Positions 9,292 through 18,837 of a DNA stretch of 64,000 nucleotides are shown one piece after another. The position numbers and the translations under genes were made by a program. How positions within the stretch are numbered: position 1 is the stretch's first letter; each line of letters opens with the position of its first letter. This DNA is from Bacteroidales bacterium (GTDB taxonomy: Bacteria > Bacteroidota > Bacteroidia > Bacteroidales > ML635J-15): positions 1 to 64,000 of the forward strand of contig JAGCDJ010000020.1 of NCBI GenBank assembly GCA_017651185.1, read 5' to 3'. The notes under the pieces were generated by a model that was not told the origin of the DNA, ran no database searches, and saw only the letters and a program-made list of their open reading frames with translations.

Positions 9292-11520
9292 ATGAAACCT
9301 GGTGTAAAGAAAGCCATTAAAATTCCGTGCATTATCATTGGAGTAATCCTGATACTGCTCATAATAGTAAACTTCGCTGCAGGACCTATTGCAAAGAGTT
9401 ACATCAATAACCACTGCAAGGAACTTTGCGGACGTACGGTAACGGTCGAGAAGATAAGAACCAACCTCTTTGTAGGCAAGGTGAAAATCATGGGATTGAA
9501 GATGTTGGAACTGAACGACAAGGATGAATTCTGCTCGTTCGATACGCTTATTGTGAAGATAAACCCGTTCAAACTCATAAGCAACGAGGTTAAACTCAAC
9601 GAGATAACCCTCATCAATCCCAAGGCAGTGATTATTCAGGACGGCGATGCGTTCAACTTCGACAGTCTAATCGACTTCTACGCTTCCGACGAGGAAGAAC
9701 CAGAGGAAGAAGACAGCACCAACTGGATTATCAACCTGAACGACATTACATTGAAGGGTGGTGAAGTTGACTATCGCGATGTTGCGATTGGCAGCCAGTT
9801 TAATATGGGCAACCTGCAGTTGGAAATCCCGCATATCTACTTCAGCGGCGAAGATACCGACGTTGGTATAAACCTTGATTTTGCCGAAGGCGGAAGACTT
9901 GGTCTCCAGGTTGCTTATGGAATGGAAAATGGCAAATACGCCCTCGATATTGACCTCGAGGACTTCTCGCTCGCACCAGTTTTCCCATATCTCAAGGAAA
10001 GTATGAATGTTTCATCGTTCGACGGCAAACTCACATCAAAGATTTCTGTCAAAGGTTCTACCGAGCACATAATGAACATTGTTGCAAACGGTGATGTTGA
10101 AATCAACAACATAGTATTGAAGGATATGGACGAAAACGATGTCATTACTGCCAATAAGATAAAGGTTGGAATCGATAAGATTGATACCGAAAAGAACTTA
10201 TTTGCCTTCAACGAAATACTCATCGACGGAATAAAGACCGAGTACATTATCTACGACACTCTGCACGACAATATCGACAAACTTTTCATCGAGGACTCTG
10301 CAGACGAAGAGGAAGACAATGCCGAATCGAGTGGTGATATGAACCTGACTATCAAGAAATTTACTCTTGACAATTCCAGCATCGTATATACCGACAACTC
10401 TTTGCTCGAGAAGTTTGTGCTTCCGATAACAAGCATCAACGTAAATGCAAACAACTTGAACCTAGTTTCTCAGTTCGATGCTAAACTGAAGGCACAGGTC
10501 GGCGACAAGGGCGAACTGAAAGGTTCGTTTGTTGGTTCGCTGTCCAACTTCTCTAATATGAAACTCAATATTTCGCTCAAGAATATCAAGTTAAAGGACA
10601 TGTCGCCTTACTGCGTACACTACACCGCCTACCCTATTACCGACGGTATTTTGTCGCTGTCGAGCATAAGCACAATCACAAACAACTACCTCAACAGTTC
10701 CAACGAACTCAACATCTTGAACTGCACGGTAGAAAAGAAGCGCAAGGACGTGAAGGCCGAATACAGCAACATTCCGTTGAAAGCAGGTCTTTACATCTTG
10801 TCCGACAGAAACAAGAAGATTTCTATCGACTTGCCTGTAACCGGCAACATCGACGACCCATCGTTCAAGATTGGAAAACTCATTTGGAAGACATTCTGCA
10901 ACCTTATGGTGAAGATTGCAACCAGCCCGTTCGACGCTTTCAAGAAGAATGGTGGCGAGGACAATTTCCGCGATATGTATATGGACATTACCGACCGCAG
11001 TTTGACCGTTGAGAACTATCAGCAACTCAATAAGTTGTCTGAGGAATTGAAGGACATACTTGAAAGCAAGCCAGATGTAAAGATGTCGATAACACAGTCG
11101 CTGGATAGGACTACCAACTTGAACCAGATTGCACTTTTCCGTTTGAAGATGGATTATTTCCTTGCGGCAAACGACAAGTCTCGTGAGGACCTTACTGTTG
11201 AGGAATACAAGACTATTCAGGCGATAAGGGACAAGGATCCGAAATTGATTGACTATGCGAAGGAAAAAGCAAATGTCAGAAATACGACAGAAGCAGCAAT
11301 GAAGTTGTATTCTGGTTCGGAAATCGAGGGTATGTACAAGATGATGAACAGCATGAGGGAAAGAAACCTGAGGGAGTACTTTGTTGGTCAAGGTATTCCG
11401 GCAGACAGACTAACTTTCCTCGACATCGACGAAGCCAGCCCCGACAAGAACCGAATCACAATCAAGTTCGGCATGGACTTGCCAGACAATGTTGACGACA
11501 TTGAATTGGATGAAGAATAA
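9292..11520 (+). CDS. DUF748/AsmA-like inner-membrane-anchored protein
   Basis: 742 residues with one N-terminal transmembrane helix (about residues 12-32) and a long periplasmic β-rich region, the layout of AsmA/YhdP/DUF748 proteins, now regarded as bridge-like lipid-transfer proteins. The segment VTVEKIRTNLFVGKVKIMGLKML and the repeated LNEITLINPKAVI/LDNSSIVYTDN pattern are typical. A C-terminal α/β segment (about residues 600-742) resembles an OmpA-like or DUF748 tail. The gene starts 15 nt after purL, so may be cotranscribed, and is followed by a terminator at 11538. The precise role is inferred from the family only. Confidence 0.7.
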   Translation: MKPGVKKAIKIPCIIIGVILILLIIVNFAAGPIAKSYINNHCKELCGRTVTVEKIRTNLFVGKVKIMGLKMLELNDKDEFCSFDTLIVKINPFKLISNEVKLNEITLINPKAVIIQDGDAFNFDSLIDFYASDEEEPEEEDSTNWIINLNDITLKGGEVDYRDVAIGSQFNMGNLQLEIPHIYFSGEDTDVGINLDFAEGGRLGLQVAYGMENGKYALDIDLEDFSLAPVFPYLKESMNVSSFDGKLTSKISVKGSTEHIMNIVANGDVEINNIVLKDMDENDVITANKIKVGIDKIDTEKNLFAFNEILIDGIKTEYIIYDTLHDNIDKLFIEDSADEEEDNAESSGDMNLTIKKFTLDNSSIVYTDNSLLEKFVLPITSINVNANNLNLVSQFDAKLKAQVGDKGELKGSFVGSLSNFSNMKLNISLKNIKLKDMSPYCVHYTAYPITDGILSLSSISTITNNYLNSSNELNILNCTVEKKRKDVKAEYSNIPLKAGLYILSDRNKKISIDLPVTGNIDDPSFKIGKLIWKTFCNLMVKIATSPFDAFKKNGGEDNFRDMYMDITDRSLTVENYQQLNKLSEELKDILESKPDVKMSITQSLDRTTNLNQIALFRLKMDYFLAANDKSREDLTVEEYKTIQAIRDKDPKLIDYAKEKANVRNTTEAAMKLYSGSEIEGMYKMMNSMRERNLREYFVGQGIPADRLTFLDIDEASPDKNRITIKFGMDLPDNVDDIELDEE

Positions 11521-11537
11521 ATTGAAATAAAAAAATG

Positions 11538-11564
11538 AAAAGACGAGTTCAATGCTCGTCTTTT
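11538..11564 (+). terminator. Rho-independent terminator
   Basis: AAAAGACGAG and CTCGTCTTTT form a 10-bp stem with a 7-nt loop 17 nt after the DUF748 stop codon. The terminal T-run suits plus-strand termination; the leading A-run makes it potentially bidirectional. Confidence 0.75.
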
Positions 11565-11582
11565 CTTCATAAATAGACATAT

Positions 11583-12614
11583 ATGATGAGAAATATAGCA
11601 ATTATTGCTTTTGCAGTTATAGCATTCTTCCTTGCCTCGTGCAGCAACACTCCCGAACTCAAGGAACTTAAAATCCAGGAAAACGACGAATGTACTCTCA
11701 GCAGTCCGTCGCAAATTGCAAAGGCAAAAGATAGCACTATATGCATTGTTGATCGCGCACGTACATATTATATCGACACTCGCTCTGGTATGGTAAAAAG
11801 CATAAACTACGACGAAGTTTCTCATAGTTTTGCCCAGTTTCTGTCGCAAATTAGCGGCCAACCATTGACCGACAGCACGCCTATACAACCGCTTGCTTTA
11901 CTCGGTTATGGCGATAGTAACAGTGATGCATTGTACGCCTATCCGTTGCCTGTAATCGATTCTACAGGTTATTCTATATTGCCAGCAACCGTATACCACA
12001 ACGGCAAGGACTTCAAGATTCTGTTTGATGACAAAGGTGGAATCGCAATGAACATCCCGCAAGGCAATTTCTGCTATTACCTTTCCGACAGCATAATAGT
12101 CACCAACTGTGCATCGCAGCACGAAAGCGCACAAAAACCAGACAACATTCCAAGTTTGATGCTGTTTGTAAAGCAAAAATCCGATGAGTTTGTTCTGCAG
12201 AAAACCATAGACCTTCCGCGTCGTGAATCGGAAAACATGGCAGCCGAAAGCAACGTCATGAACCCGATATACACCTATGTTTCGCAACCGCAATTCTGCG
12301 TTTTCGGAGGAAAAATTTACGCATCGATTGCAGGTTCTGTCTTTGAGATTGCAAAGGACGGCACTGCAACAAAAATCACAGAATCGACTCGTACAATATA
12401 TGCATTCAAGGTTGACGAAAAGGCAATTACCACTATCGAAGGCAGCGAAGGCAATTTCAGCAAGATTGTAGAATACGACCACGATGGCAAGCAGAAAGGC
12501 GAAACCGATCTTCCTATTTCGGCAGAATGCAAATGCAAGTGCTGCAAGTACATCGATGGCAAACTGTACATTATATACCTAAAAGGACAAAACTTTTTCT
12601 TAGCAACTATCTAA
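11583..12614 (+). CDS. Lipoprotein, beta-propeller-like, unknown function
   Basis: 343 residues with lipobox FLASC (Cys20). The body has repeated short strands with IVDRARTYYID, GKIYASIAGSVFEIAKDGT and DGKLYIIYL elements, suggestive of a six-bladed β-propeller (TolB/NHL-like), as in many Bacteroidetes lipoproteins. No catalytic motif. A Cys cluster, CKCKCC, sits about 20 residues before the C-terminus and is unusual for an exported protein; it could bind metal. One nucleotide separates it from the GSCFA gene, implying an operon. Confidence 0.55.
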   Translation: MMRNIAIIAFAVIAFFLASCSNTPELKELKIQENDECTLSSPSQIAKAKDSTICIVDRARTYYIDTRSGMVKSINYDEVSHSFAQFLSQISGQPLTDSTPIQPLALLGYGDSNSDALYAYPLPVIDSTGYSILPATVYHNGKDFKILFDDKGGIAMNIPQGNFCYYLSDSIIVTNCASQHESAQKPDNIPSLMLFVKQKSDEFVLQKTIDLPRRESENMAAESNVMNPIYTYVSQPQFCVFGGKIYASIAGSVFEIAKDGTATKITESTRTIYAFKVDEKAITTIEGSEGNFSKIVEYDHDGKQKGETDLPISAECKCKCCKYIDGKLYIIYLKGQNFFLATI

Positions 12615-12615
12615 T

Positions 12616-13593
12616 ATGGAGTTCCGTACAAAAATAGACATTCCCACCTTCGGGTTTGAAATTTCATACGTAAACAGATGCATTTTCGTAGGTTCCTGCT
12701 TTGCCGAAAACATTGGCAATAAACTTACTGCAATAAAAATACCCACATCGGTAAATCCAACGGGCATACTTTACAATCCACTTTCGATATGCGAAAGCAT
12801 AAAAAATGCACTTTCGGACAAAAAATATGGCGATGAGGATGTGTTTTTCTCTGGTGGAATATGGAATAGTTTTGATTTCCACAGTCGTTTTTCAAACCCC
12901 GACAAGACAACCTGCATTGCAAACCTAAACCTTGCAACACATACTTTTGCAAACGAAATTCGTAAGGCAGATGTTATGTTCGTCACATTTGGAACAGCGT
13001 ATGTTTATGAATTAACTGATGGAAAAGTCGTTTGCAACTGCCACAAACAACCAGAAAACCGCTTTGTTCGCCACCTTTTGAAACCTCAGGAAATTGTTGA
13101 TGCGTGGTCGGAATGCATTAAAATATTGACGGAAGCGAATCCGAAAATGCGCATAGTTTTCACTGTCAGTCCCATCCGTCATTGGCGCGATGGCGCACAC
13201 CAGAACCAGATAAGCAAATCGACTTTACACCTTGCAATAAACGAACTTAACAACCAGTTTCCGCAGACTGCCTATTTCCCTGCCTACGAAATCGTTATGG
13301 ACGAACTTCGCGATTACCGCTTCTATGCTGCCGACATGGTTCATCCGTCCGAAACTGCCGTGCAATACATCTGGGAACGTTTCGGCGAAACTTTTTTCTC
13401 GGAGAAAACCAAAACCAACATTGTAAGGATTGGCAAGGTAATAGTTGCAGCCAACCATCGTCCTACAAATCCGCAATCGGATGCTTATAAAGCATTTTGC
13501 GCTCACTATCTTGCCGAAATAGAACGCATAAAGGCAGAAATTGGCGATGTTGATTTCCACGATGAGGAGGACTTGTTTCAAAGATTCATCTAA
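12616..13593 (+). CDS. GSCFA domain-containing protein
   Basis: 325 residues. The defining motif GSCFAENIG is at residues 24-32, and PTGILYNPLSI, FVTFGTAYVYE and TVSPIRHWRDG follow in the expected order. GSCFA proteins belong to the SGNH/GDSL hydrolase-like superfamily: the Ser of GSCFA is the expected nucleophile and DMVHPSE the late Asp-x-x-His-type motif (ADMVHPS). In Bacteroidetes it is often near cell-envelope genes; the substrate is unknown. No signal peptide. It follows the lipoprotein gene by 1 nt. Confidence 0.88.
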   Translation: MEFRTKIDIPTFGFEISYVNRCIFVGSCFAENIGNKLTAIKIPTSVNPTGILYNPLSICESIKNALSDKKYGDEDVFFSGGIWNSFDFHSRFSNPDKTTCIANLNLATHTFANEIRKADVMFVTFGTAYVYELTDGKVVCNCHKQPENRFVRHLLKPQEIVDAWSECIKILTEANPKMRIVFTVSPIRHWRDGAHQNQISKSTLHLAINELNNQFPQTAYFPAYEIVMDELRDYRFYAADMVHPSETAVQYIWERFGETFFSEKTKTNIVRIGKVIVAANHRPTNPQSDAYKAFCAHYLAEIERIKAEIGDVDFHDEEDLFQRFI

Positions 13594-13623
13594 ACCGTTG
13601 AGCAAAAAATATCACATGAAAAG

Positions 13624-13655
13624 TTCGGTTATGTTGATGAATACTCTTAACTTTG
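13624..13655 (+). promoter_or_regulatory. tyrS promoter (TTCG-N20-TAACTTTG)
   Basis: TAACTTTG at 13648-13655 matches the -7 consensus, and TTCG, one base from the -33 TTTG, lies 20 nt upstream. The box ends 22 nt before the tyrS ATG. Confidence 0.6.
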
Positions 13656-13677
13656 CGCCCAAATTAGATTTGTCACG

Positions 13678-14973
13678 ATGAAAAATTTCATAGAAGAACT
13701 CAAATGGAGAGGAATGCTGCAGGATATGATTCCTGGCACCGAAGAAGCACTACAGAAAGAACACGTTGCGGCATACGTTGGAATTGACCCGACTGCCGAC
13801 TCGCTACATATAGGTCACTTGTGCGGCATAATGATGCTCAAGCACTTGCAGAACTGCGGACATAAGCCTATCGCCCTTATCGGCGGTGCTACCGGTATGA
13901 TTGGCGACCCGTCGGGAAAGTCGCTCGAACGCAACCTGCTCGACGAGGAAACCCTGCGTCACAACCAGCAGTGCATCAAGAACCAGCTCGCAAAGTTCCT
14001 CGACTTCGAATCCGATATTCCAAACAAGGCCGAACTCGTCAACAACTACGACTGGATGAAGGACTTTACCTTCCTCGAGTTCGCTCGCAAGGTCGGCAAG
14101 CTTATTACCGTCAACTATATGATGGCAAAGGACTCGGTAAAGAAGCGTCTCAACGGTGAAGCCCGCGATGGTATGTCGTTTACCGAATTCACATATCAAC
14201 TTTTGCAGGGATACGATTTCCTGCACCTCTACCAGACCAAGAACTGCAAATTGCAGATGGGCGGTAGCGACCAGTGGGGCAACATTACCACCGGTACAGA
14301 ACTTATCCGTCGTACATGCGGAGGCGAAGCATACGCACTTACTTGCCCTCTTATTACCAAGTCTGATGGTGTGAAGTTCGGCAAGACCGAATCGGGCAAT
14401 GTTTGGCTTGATCCTGAAAAGACAAGTCCTTACAAATTCTACCAGTTCTGGCTCAATGTTTCGGACGACGATGCAAAGCGTTACATCAAGATATTCACCA
14501 CTTTGGACAAGGAAACAATTGATGCGCTCATCGCACAGCACGACGAAGCACCAAACATGCGAATCCTCCAGAAGCGTCTTGCCGAGGAAATTACCGTTAT
14601 GGTGCACTCGCGCAGCGAATATGATGCAGCCGTTGAAGCATCGCAGATACTTTTCGGCAATGCAACCAGCGACGCTCTTCGCAAACTCGATGAAAGGACT
14701 TTCCTCGCAGTATTCGATGGCGTACCTACATACAATGTTGCAAAGTCGAAGTTTGATGCAGGAATAAACGTCCTAGACCTTCTTGCTGGCGAAACCAACA
14801 TTTTCCCATCAAAGGGCGAATTGAAGCGCACCATAAAGGGCAACGGCATGAGCATCAACAAGGAAAAATACTCCGACGAGGCTGGCATCATCAACGCCGA
14901 CAACCTCATCAACGGCAAGTACTTGCTTGTGCAGAAAGGAAAGAAGAACTACTTTTTGGTAATAGCAGAATAG
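13678..14973 (+). CDS. tyrS: Tyrosyl-tRNA synthetase
   Basis: 431 residues, a class I aminoacyl-tRNA synthetase that charges tRNA-Tyr. The HIGH signature occurs in ADSLHIGHL (about residues 40-48), the tyrosine pocket motif in [10 protein letters not shown], and the KMSKS equivalent is [10 protein letters not shown]-terminal S4-like RNA-binding segment ends in [20 protein letters not shown]. Length and motif order are normal. It has its own promoter and terminator. No T-box or other leader was seen in the 22-nt 5' region. Confidence 0.97.
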   Translation: MKNFIEELKWRGMLQDMIPGTEEALQKEHVAAYVGIDPTADSLHIGHLCGIMMLKHLQNCGHKPIALIGGATGMIGDPSGKSLERNLLDEETLRHNQQCIKNQLAKFLDFESDIPNKAELVNNYDWMKDFTFLEFARKVGKLITVNYMMAKDSVKKRLNGEARDGMSFTEFTYQLLQGYDFLHLYQTKNCKLQMGGSDQWGNITTGTELIRRTCGGEAYALTCPLITKSDGVKFGKTESGNVWLDPEKTSPYKFYQFWLNVSDDDAKRYIKIFTTLDKETIDALIAQHDEAPNMRILQKRLAEEITVMVHSRSEYDAAVEASQILFGNATSDALRKLDERTFLAVFDGVPTYNVAKSKFDAGINVLDLLAGETNIFPSKGELKRTIKGNGMSINKEKYSDEAGIINADNLINGKYLLVQKGKKNYFLVIAE

Positions 14974-15010
14974 AAGTAGCTTGACTTTGCTTTAAAGCAT
15001 TCACGAATAG

Positions 15011-15058
15011 AACTTGGCATTGTTTTTCTTCAATTGAAAGGCAATGCCAAGTTTTTTT
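15011..15058 (+). terminator. tyrS terminator
   Basis: AACTTGGCATTG (15011-15022) pairs perfectly with CAATGCCAAGTT (15042-15053), followed by TTTTT. It lies 38 nt after the tyrS stop. Confidence 0.8.
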
Positions 15059-15137
15059 AAGTATCTGCTACAAATCAATAACTACACAATATCGTATAAT
15101 ATCAAACGATTATGAATTATAGAACTTATCCCATACC

Positions 15138-15296
15138 GTCATTTCGGAAGTCAGACTGAACACGCGAAACGGAATGGGGAGCGTTGTGAAGACGACTATC
15201 CGAAATCTCCCATTATATATTGTAAGAATGAGATTCCGCACAAGCGAACTCACACGACACGTTCCTTAGTCGGTTCGTTCGGCTTTGTGGAATGAC
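15138..15296. repeat. Structured non-coding element, candidate MITE-like repeat or RNA
   Basis: Part of a 593-bp gene-free stretch between tyrS and the S9 peptidase. The 159-bp segment begins GTCATTTCGG and ends GGAATGAC, imperfect terminal inverted repeats of GTCATTYC type. Inside are nested inverted repeats: AATGGGGAG with CTCCCATT, CGAAATCTC with GAGATTCCG, and CGAAC with GTTCG. No reading frame of note. Similar GTCATTCC-ended elements are widespread in bacteria, but without a search I cannot say whether this one is repeated. Confidence 0.45.
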
Positions 15297-15336
15297 TTCA
15301 AGAGACTTTAGCCGACATCAATAGTTTTTATGTGTT

Positions 15337-15419
15337 TTTTACAAAATACACTTTCGCACAAAAAGTGTTCTTTATAAAAAACACTTTTGATATATTTTTG
15401 TATTTTACAAAAAACACTT
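15337..15419. promoter_or_regulatory. Cluster of four AACACTT-type sites upstream of the S9 peptidase
   Basis: TTTTACAAAATACACTT (15337-15353) and TTTTACAAAAAACACTT (15403-15419) are a 16/17 direct repeat. Between them AAAAGTGTT (15361-15369) and AACACTTTT (15380-15388) form a 9-bp inverted repeat. This gives four ACACTT cores, one inverted, within 83 bp. It could be an operator array for the downstream gene. The rest of 15420-15534 shows nothing I recognise. Confidence 0.45.
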
Positions 15420-15534
15420 ATCCGAACGCAACGCCCTAGTGCTGTTTTCCACAAGATACCATTGTGGGCTTTCGGAATGCTGTATTGATGATTGCTAGGG
15501 ACATTTTTCTGTTTCTTTTTTGTCTAATATGATT

Positions 15535-15542
15535 TATTTTTG
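15535..15542 (+). promoter_or_regulatory. -7 box (TATTTTTG) of the S9 peptidase gene
   Basis: TATTTTTG matches TAnnTTTG and ends 24 nt before the ATG at 15567. The -33 region is T-rich, with no perfectly spaced TTTG. Confidence 0.6.
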
Positions 15543-15566
15543 CAACTCAAATAAATATATACGAAT

Positions 15567-17675
15567 ATGAAGAAAATATCATTACTACTTGTTTGCCTTG
15601 CATTGATTTTCGCATCGTGCAACAAAGATGGCAAGAAAGGTGGAAACGCTGACGGTCCGGTAGCATATCAGCGTGACTTGACCGAAGAAGAAATCCAGAA
15701 CGGAATCCTTACTCCCGAAGTCCTTTGGAAATTTGGACGCTTGGGCGATATGCAGGTTAGCCCTGATGGAAAGACCGTTCTTTACACCGTAACTTACTAC
15801 AGCGTAGAGACAAATGGTTCTAACACACAGATTTATTCTATTCCAGTAGAAGGTGGTGAAGCAACAAGACTTACCAACGACGAAAGCATTTCGTGCTTCA
15901 ACCCACGCTGGACTAAGGATGGAAAGATTGCCTACCTCTCAACCGAAGATGATGCCGTACAAGTGTGGACAATGACTGCAGATGGCAAGGACAACAAGAA
16001 GATTTCGAACCTTGCATTTGATGTAAATTCATTCAAGCTTTCACCGACTGGCGACAAGATTATGCTCATCGCCGATGTGAAGATGGATGAAACTCCAGCC
16101 GAAATCTATCCCGACTTACCAAACACCAACTGCATCATTGCAACCGACCTTATGTACCGTCACTGGAACGACTGGCACGACTACAAGTATTCGCACATTT
16201 TCGTAGCCGATTTCAGCGACAACATCACAACTGCTGCCGACATTATGGAAGGCGAAAAGTTTGATTCTCCGCTTAGCCCCTACTTCGACGATGCAGAAAT
16301 CGCTTGGAGCAACGACGGAAAGTGCATTGCATACACTTGCAAGAAACTCAGCGGTAAGGAATATGCAGTCAGCACAAATTCAGATATTTACCTATATAAC
16401 TTAGAGGACGGCACAGTAAAAAACCTAACCGAAGGTATGATGGGTTACGACAAATATCCTGTTTTCTCTGCTGACTCGAAGAAATTGGCTTGGATTAGTA
16501 TGGAAACTCCTGGTTACGAATCTGACAAGGAACGCCTCTTTGTAATGGACCTCGAATCGGGTGAAAAGAAATATGTCACCGAAAAATGGGACTATGGCTG
16601 CTCGAATGTCGTTTGGGACAACGAAAACGCAGACAAATTGTACTTCACAACCGTGCTCAACGCAACATTCCAGATTTTCTCAGTTGACCTCAACACATGC
16701 GAAATTGCACAGCTTACCAAAGGTCAGCACGATTTCACAGGACTTGCTGCTTGCGGAAACGACTTGCTTGCTTCAAAGACCTCAATGTCGATGGCAACAG
16801 AACTTTTCGTAGTTGACAAGAACGGACAGGAACGCCAGCTCACCAATGTAAACAAGAACATCTACGACAAGATTGAAATGGGTCGCGTAGAAGAACGCTG
16901 GGTTACCACCACCGACAACAAACAGATGCTTACTTGGGTAATTTACCCGCCAAAGTTCGACTCCACAAAGGTTTATCCTGCAATACTTTACTGCGAAGGC
17001 GGACCACAAAGCCCAGTATCACAGTTCTGGTCGTACCGCTGGAACTTCCAGATTATGGCAGCAAACGGTTACATCGTAATCGCACCTAACCGCAGAGGTC
17101 TTCCAGGCTTCGGAACCGAATGGAACGCACAAATTTCAGGCGACTACGGTGGACAGAACATGAAGGACTATGTTTCTGCTGTAAACGCAATAAAGACTGA
17201 ATCTTACATCGACGAAGACCATATTGGCGCAGTTGGTGCAAGCTACGGCGGATTCTCGGTTTACTGGCTGGCAGGACACAACCAGGACAGCTTGTTCAAG
17301 GCATTCATCGCACACTGCGGAATGTTCAACCTCGAATCACAGTACGCAGCAACCGAAGAAATGTTCTTTGTAAACCATGACCTCGGCGGACCATACTGGG
17401 AAAAGGACAATGCAATCGCACAGAAGTCATACGAAACCTCGCCTCACCACTTCGTACAGAATTGGAACGCACCTATATTAATATTCACAGGAGGCAAGGA
17501 TTTCCGTATTCCTTACACCGAAAGCTTACAGGCATTCAACATGGCACAAATGCGTGGCATAGAGAGCAAGTTGGTGGTATTCCCAGAAGAAACTCACTTC
17601 GTTTTGAAACCACAGAATAGCATTTTGTGGCAGCGCGAATTCAAGGCTTGGCTCGACAAGCATTTGAAGAAATAA
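15567..17675 (+). CDS. S9 family (prolyl oligopeptidase/dipeptidyl aminopeptidase) lipoprotein
   Basis: 702 residues. Lipobox IFASC (Cys17) anchors it as a lipoprotein. Residues about 40-430 are WD40/TolB-like propeller repeats (LTNDESISCFNPRWTKDGKIAYLS). The C-terminal α/β-hydrolase carries the nucleophile in GASYGG, with Asp in FTGGKDFRIPY and His in EETHFVL completing the triad. It should cleave peptides, often after dipeptides, in the periplasm or at the surface, a normal trait of protein-fermenting Bacteroidetes. It is a single-gene unit with its own -7 box and a strong terminator at 17694. Confidence 0.92.
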   Translation: MKKISLLLVCLALIFASCNKDGKKGGNADGPVAYQRDLTEEEIQNGILTPEVLWKFGRLGDMQVSPDGKTVLYTVTYYSVETNGSNTQIYSIPVEGGEATRLTNDESISCFNPRWTKDGKIAYLSTEDDAVQVWTMTADGKDNKKISNLAFDVNSFKLSPTGDKIMLIADVKMDETPAEIYPDLPNTNCIIATDLMYRHWNDWHDYKYSHIFVADFSDNITTAADIMEGEKFDSPLSPYFDDAEIAWSNDGKCIAYTCKKLSGKEYAVSTNSDIYLYNLEDGTVKNLTEGMMGYDKYPVFSADSKKLAWISMETPGYESDKERLFVMDLESGEKKYVTEKWDYGCSNVVWDNENADKLYFTTVLNATFQIFSVDLNTCEIAQLTKGQHDFTGLAACGNDLLASKTSMSMATELFVVDKNGQERQLTNVNKNIYDKIEMGRVEERWVTTTDNKQMLTWVIYPPKFDSTKVYPAILYCEGGPQSPVSQFWSYRWNFQIMAANGYIVIAPNRRGLPGFGTEWNAQISGDYGGQNMKDYVSAVNAIKTESYIDEDHIGAVGASYGGFSVYWLAGHNQDSLFKAFIAHCGMFNLESQYAATEEMFFVNHDLGGPYWEKDNAIAQKSYETSPHHFVQNWNAPILIFTGGKDFRIPYTESLQAFNMAQMRGIESKLVVFPEETHFVLKPQNSILWQREFKAWLDKHLKK

Positions 17676-17693
17676 GCATTAAGATTGCATAAT

Positions 17694-17728
17694 AAAAAAG
17701 CACATTGAACTTTCAATGTGCTTTTTTT
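17694..17728 (+). terminator. S9 peptidase terminator
   Basis: GCACATTGAA and TTCAATGTGC form a perfect 10-bp stem with an A-run before and seven T after, 18 nt after the stop. Confidence 0.85.
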
Positions 17729-17835
17729 GTTGACTGATCAATACAATACCATCACCGTTTCAAAACTTTGTACATCATTTTTCCACCTGAAACGAAATTA
17801 TTATTAAATTCGCGACAAATATATAAGTAGATTTT

Positions 17836-18822
17836 ATGAAGAACACATTGACATTATCAATTATATGCATGATATGCATAATGTTACAGTCGTGCATGCC
17901 AAAGACAACGACCAAACCGCTTGCACATGGAAATCCTGGAGACCTCATCGTTGTAATGAGCGACGAAAACTGGAACGCAGAAGCGGGTGACAGCATTAGG
18001 GCAATATTTTCGGACTACTGCCAAGGTCTTGCATACGAGGAACCAATAATGGACGTACACCAGATTTCATACGATAAATTTACGGAAATAAACCAGTTGC
18101 ATCGCAATGTAATATTCTTCGAAAGAATAGCAGGGCAGAAAAACGGCACGTTAACACTCGAACAGGACAAATACGCGCGCAAACAAGTTTTTGTAAAGAT
18201 AACAGCGGCAAACCAGACCGACTTCGTCAAAACGCTATGCGAAAACCGCGACTACCTTGTACGCTTGTTCCTCACTGCCGACCGCGACAGGTATATAAGT
18301 TCGTTCGACAACAGTCGCAACAACATTGGAGAAAAGCAATTGGCCGATACATTCAACATAAGCATTTCGTTGCCATCGGTATATAGGATAGACGAATTCC
18401 TGCATAAATTTTCATGGATTTCATACGAGACAAAAAAGACCACACATGGAATCTTCGTATACGAATACCCGCTTACCGACACGACGAATCTTTCGTTAGA
18501 ACAAATAATTGCCATGCGAAACGAAGTGCTGAAAACAAATGTTCCGGGCGGTCGCGAAGGTTCGTACATGACAACCGAAACAAAATTCGACTACCCCGTG
18601 ATGGAAACAATAATGCACAACGGCACAAAAACAGCAGTAGTTCACGGACTATGGAAAATGCATGGCGATTTTATGGGCGGACCGTTTGTCAGCTATAGCA
18701 AAATTGATGAGGCACGTCAACGCGTTGTATGCGTAGAAGGTTTTGTTTATGAACCCAACGCACCGGTTCGCGACAGAATTAGAAACATTGAAGGTATTAT
18801 TTATACATATTCACTTAGATAA
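17836..18822 (+). CDS. DUF4837 family lipoprotein
   Basis: 328 residues with lipobox LQSC (Cys20). The conserved opening of the DUF4837 family is visible after it: GNPGDLIVVMSDENWN, then KFTEINQLHRNVIFFE, HGIFVYEYPLTDTTNLS and the late GLWKMHGDFMGGPFVS motif. These are Bacteroidetes-restricted lipoproteins of unknown function. The ABC transporter pair follows 15 nt downstream, so this gene probably heads a three-gene operon and may be an accessory of the exporter; that link is inference. Confidence 0.85.
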   Translation: MKNTLTLSIICMICIMLQSCMPKTTTKPLAHGNPGDLIVVMSDENWNAEAGDSIRAIFSDYCQGLAYEEPIMDVHQISYDKFTEINQLHRNVIFFERIAGQKNGTLTLEQDKYARKQVFVKITAANQTDFVKTLCENRDYLVRLFLTADRDRYISSFDNSRNNIGEKQLADTFNISISLPSVYRIDEFLHKFSWISYETKKTTHGIFVYEYPLTDTTNLSLEQIIAMRNEVLKTNVPGGREGSYMTTETKFDYPVMETIMHNGTKTAVVHGLWKMHGDFMGGPFVSYSKIDEARQRVVCVEGFVYEPNAPVRDRIRNIEGIIYTYSLR

Positions 18823-18837
18823 ACAGAATAACAAATT

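Noticed and set aside
10591..11391. 266-codon minus-strand reading frame opposite the DUF748 gene
   Set aside because: It is a shadow of a well-supported gene, Cys/Val/Leu-rich as expected for antisense reading, with no family motif.
13804..14607. 267-codon minus-strand reading frame opposite tyrS
   Set aside because: Antisense shadow of an unmistakable housekeeping gene.
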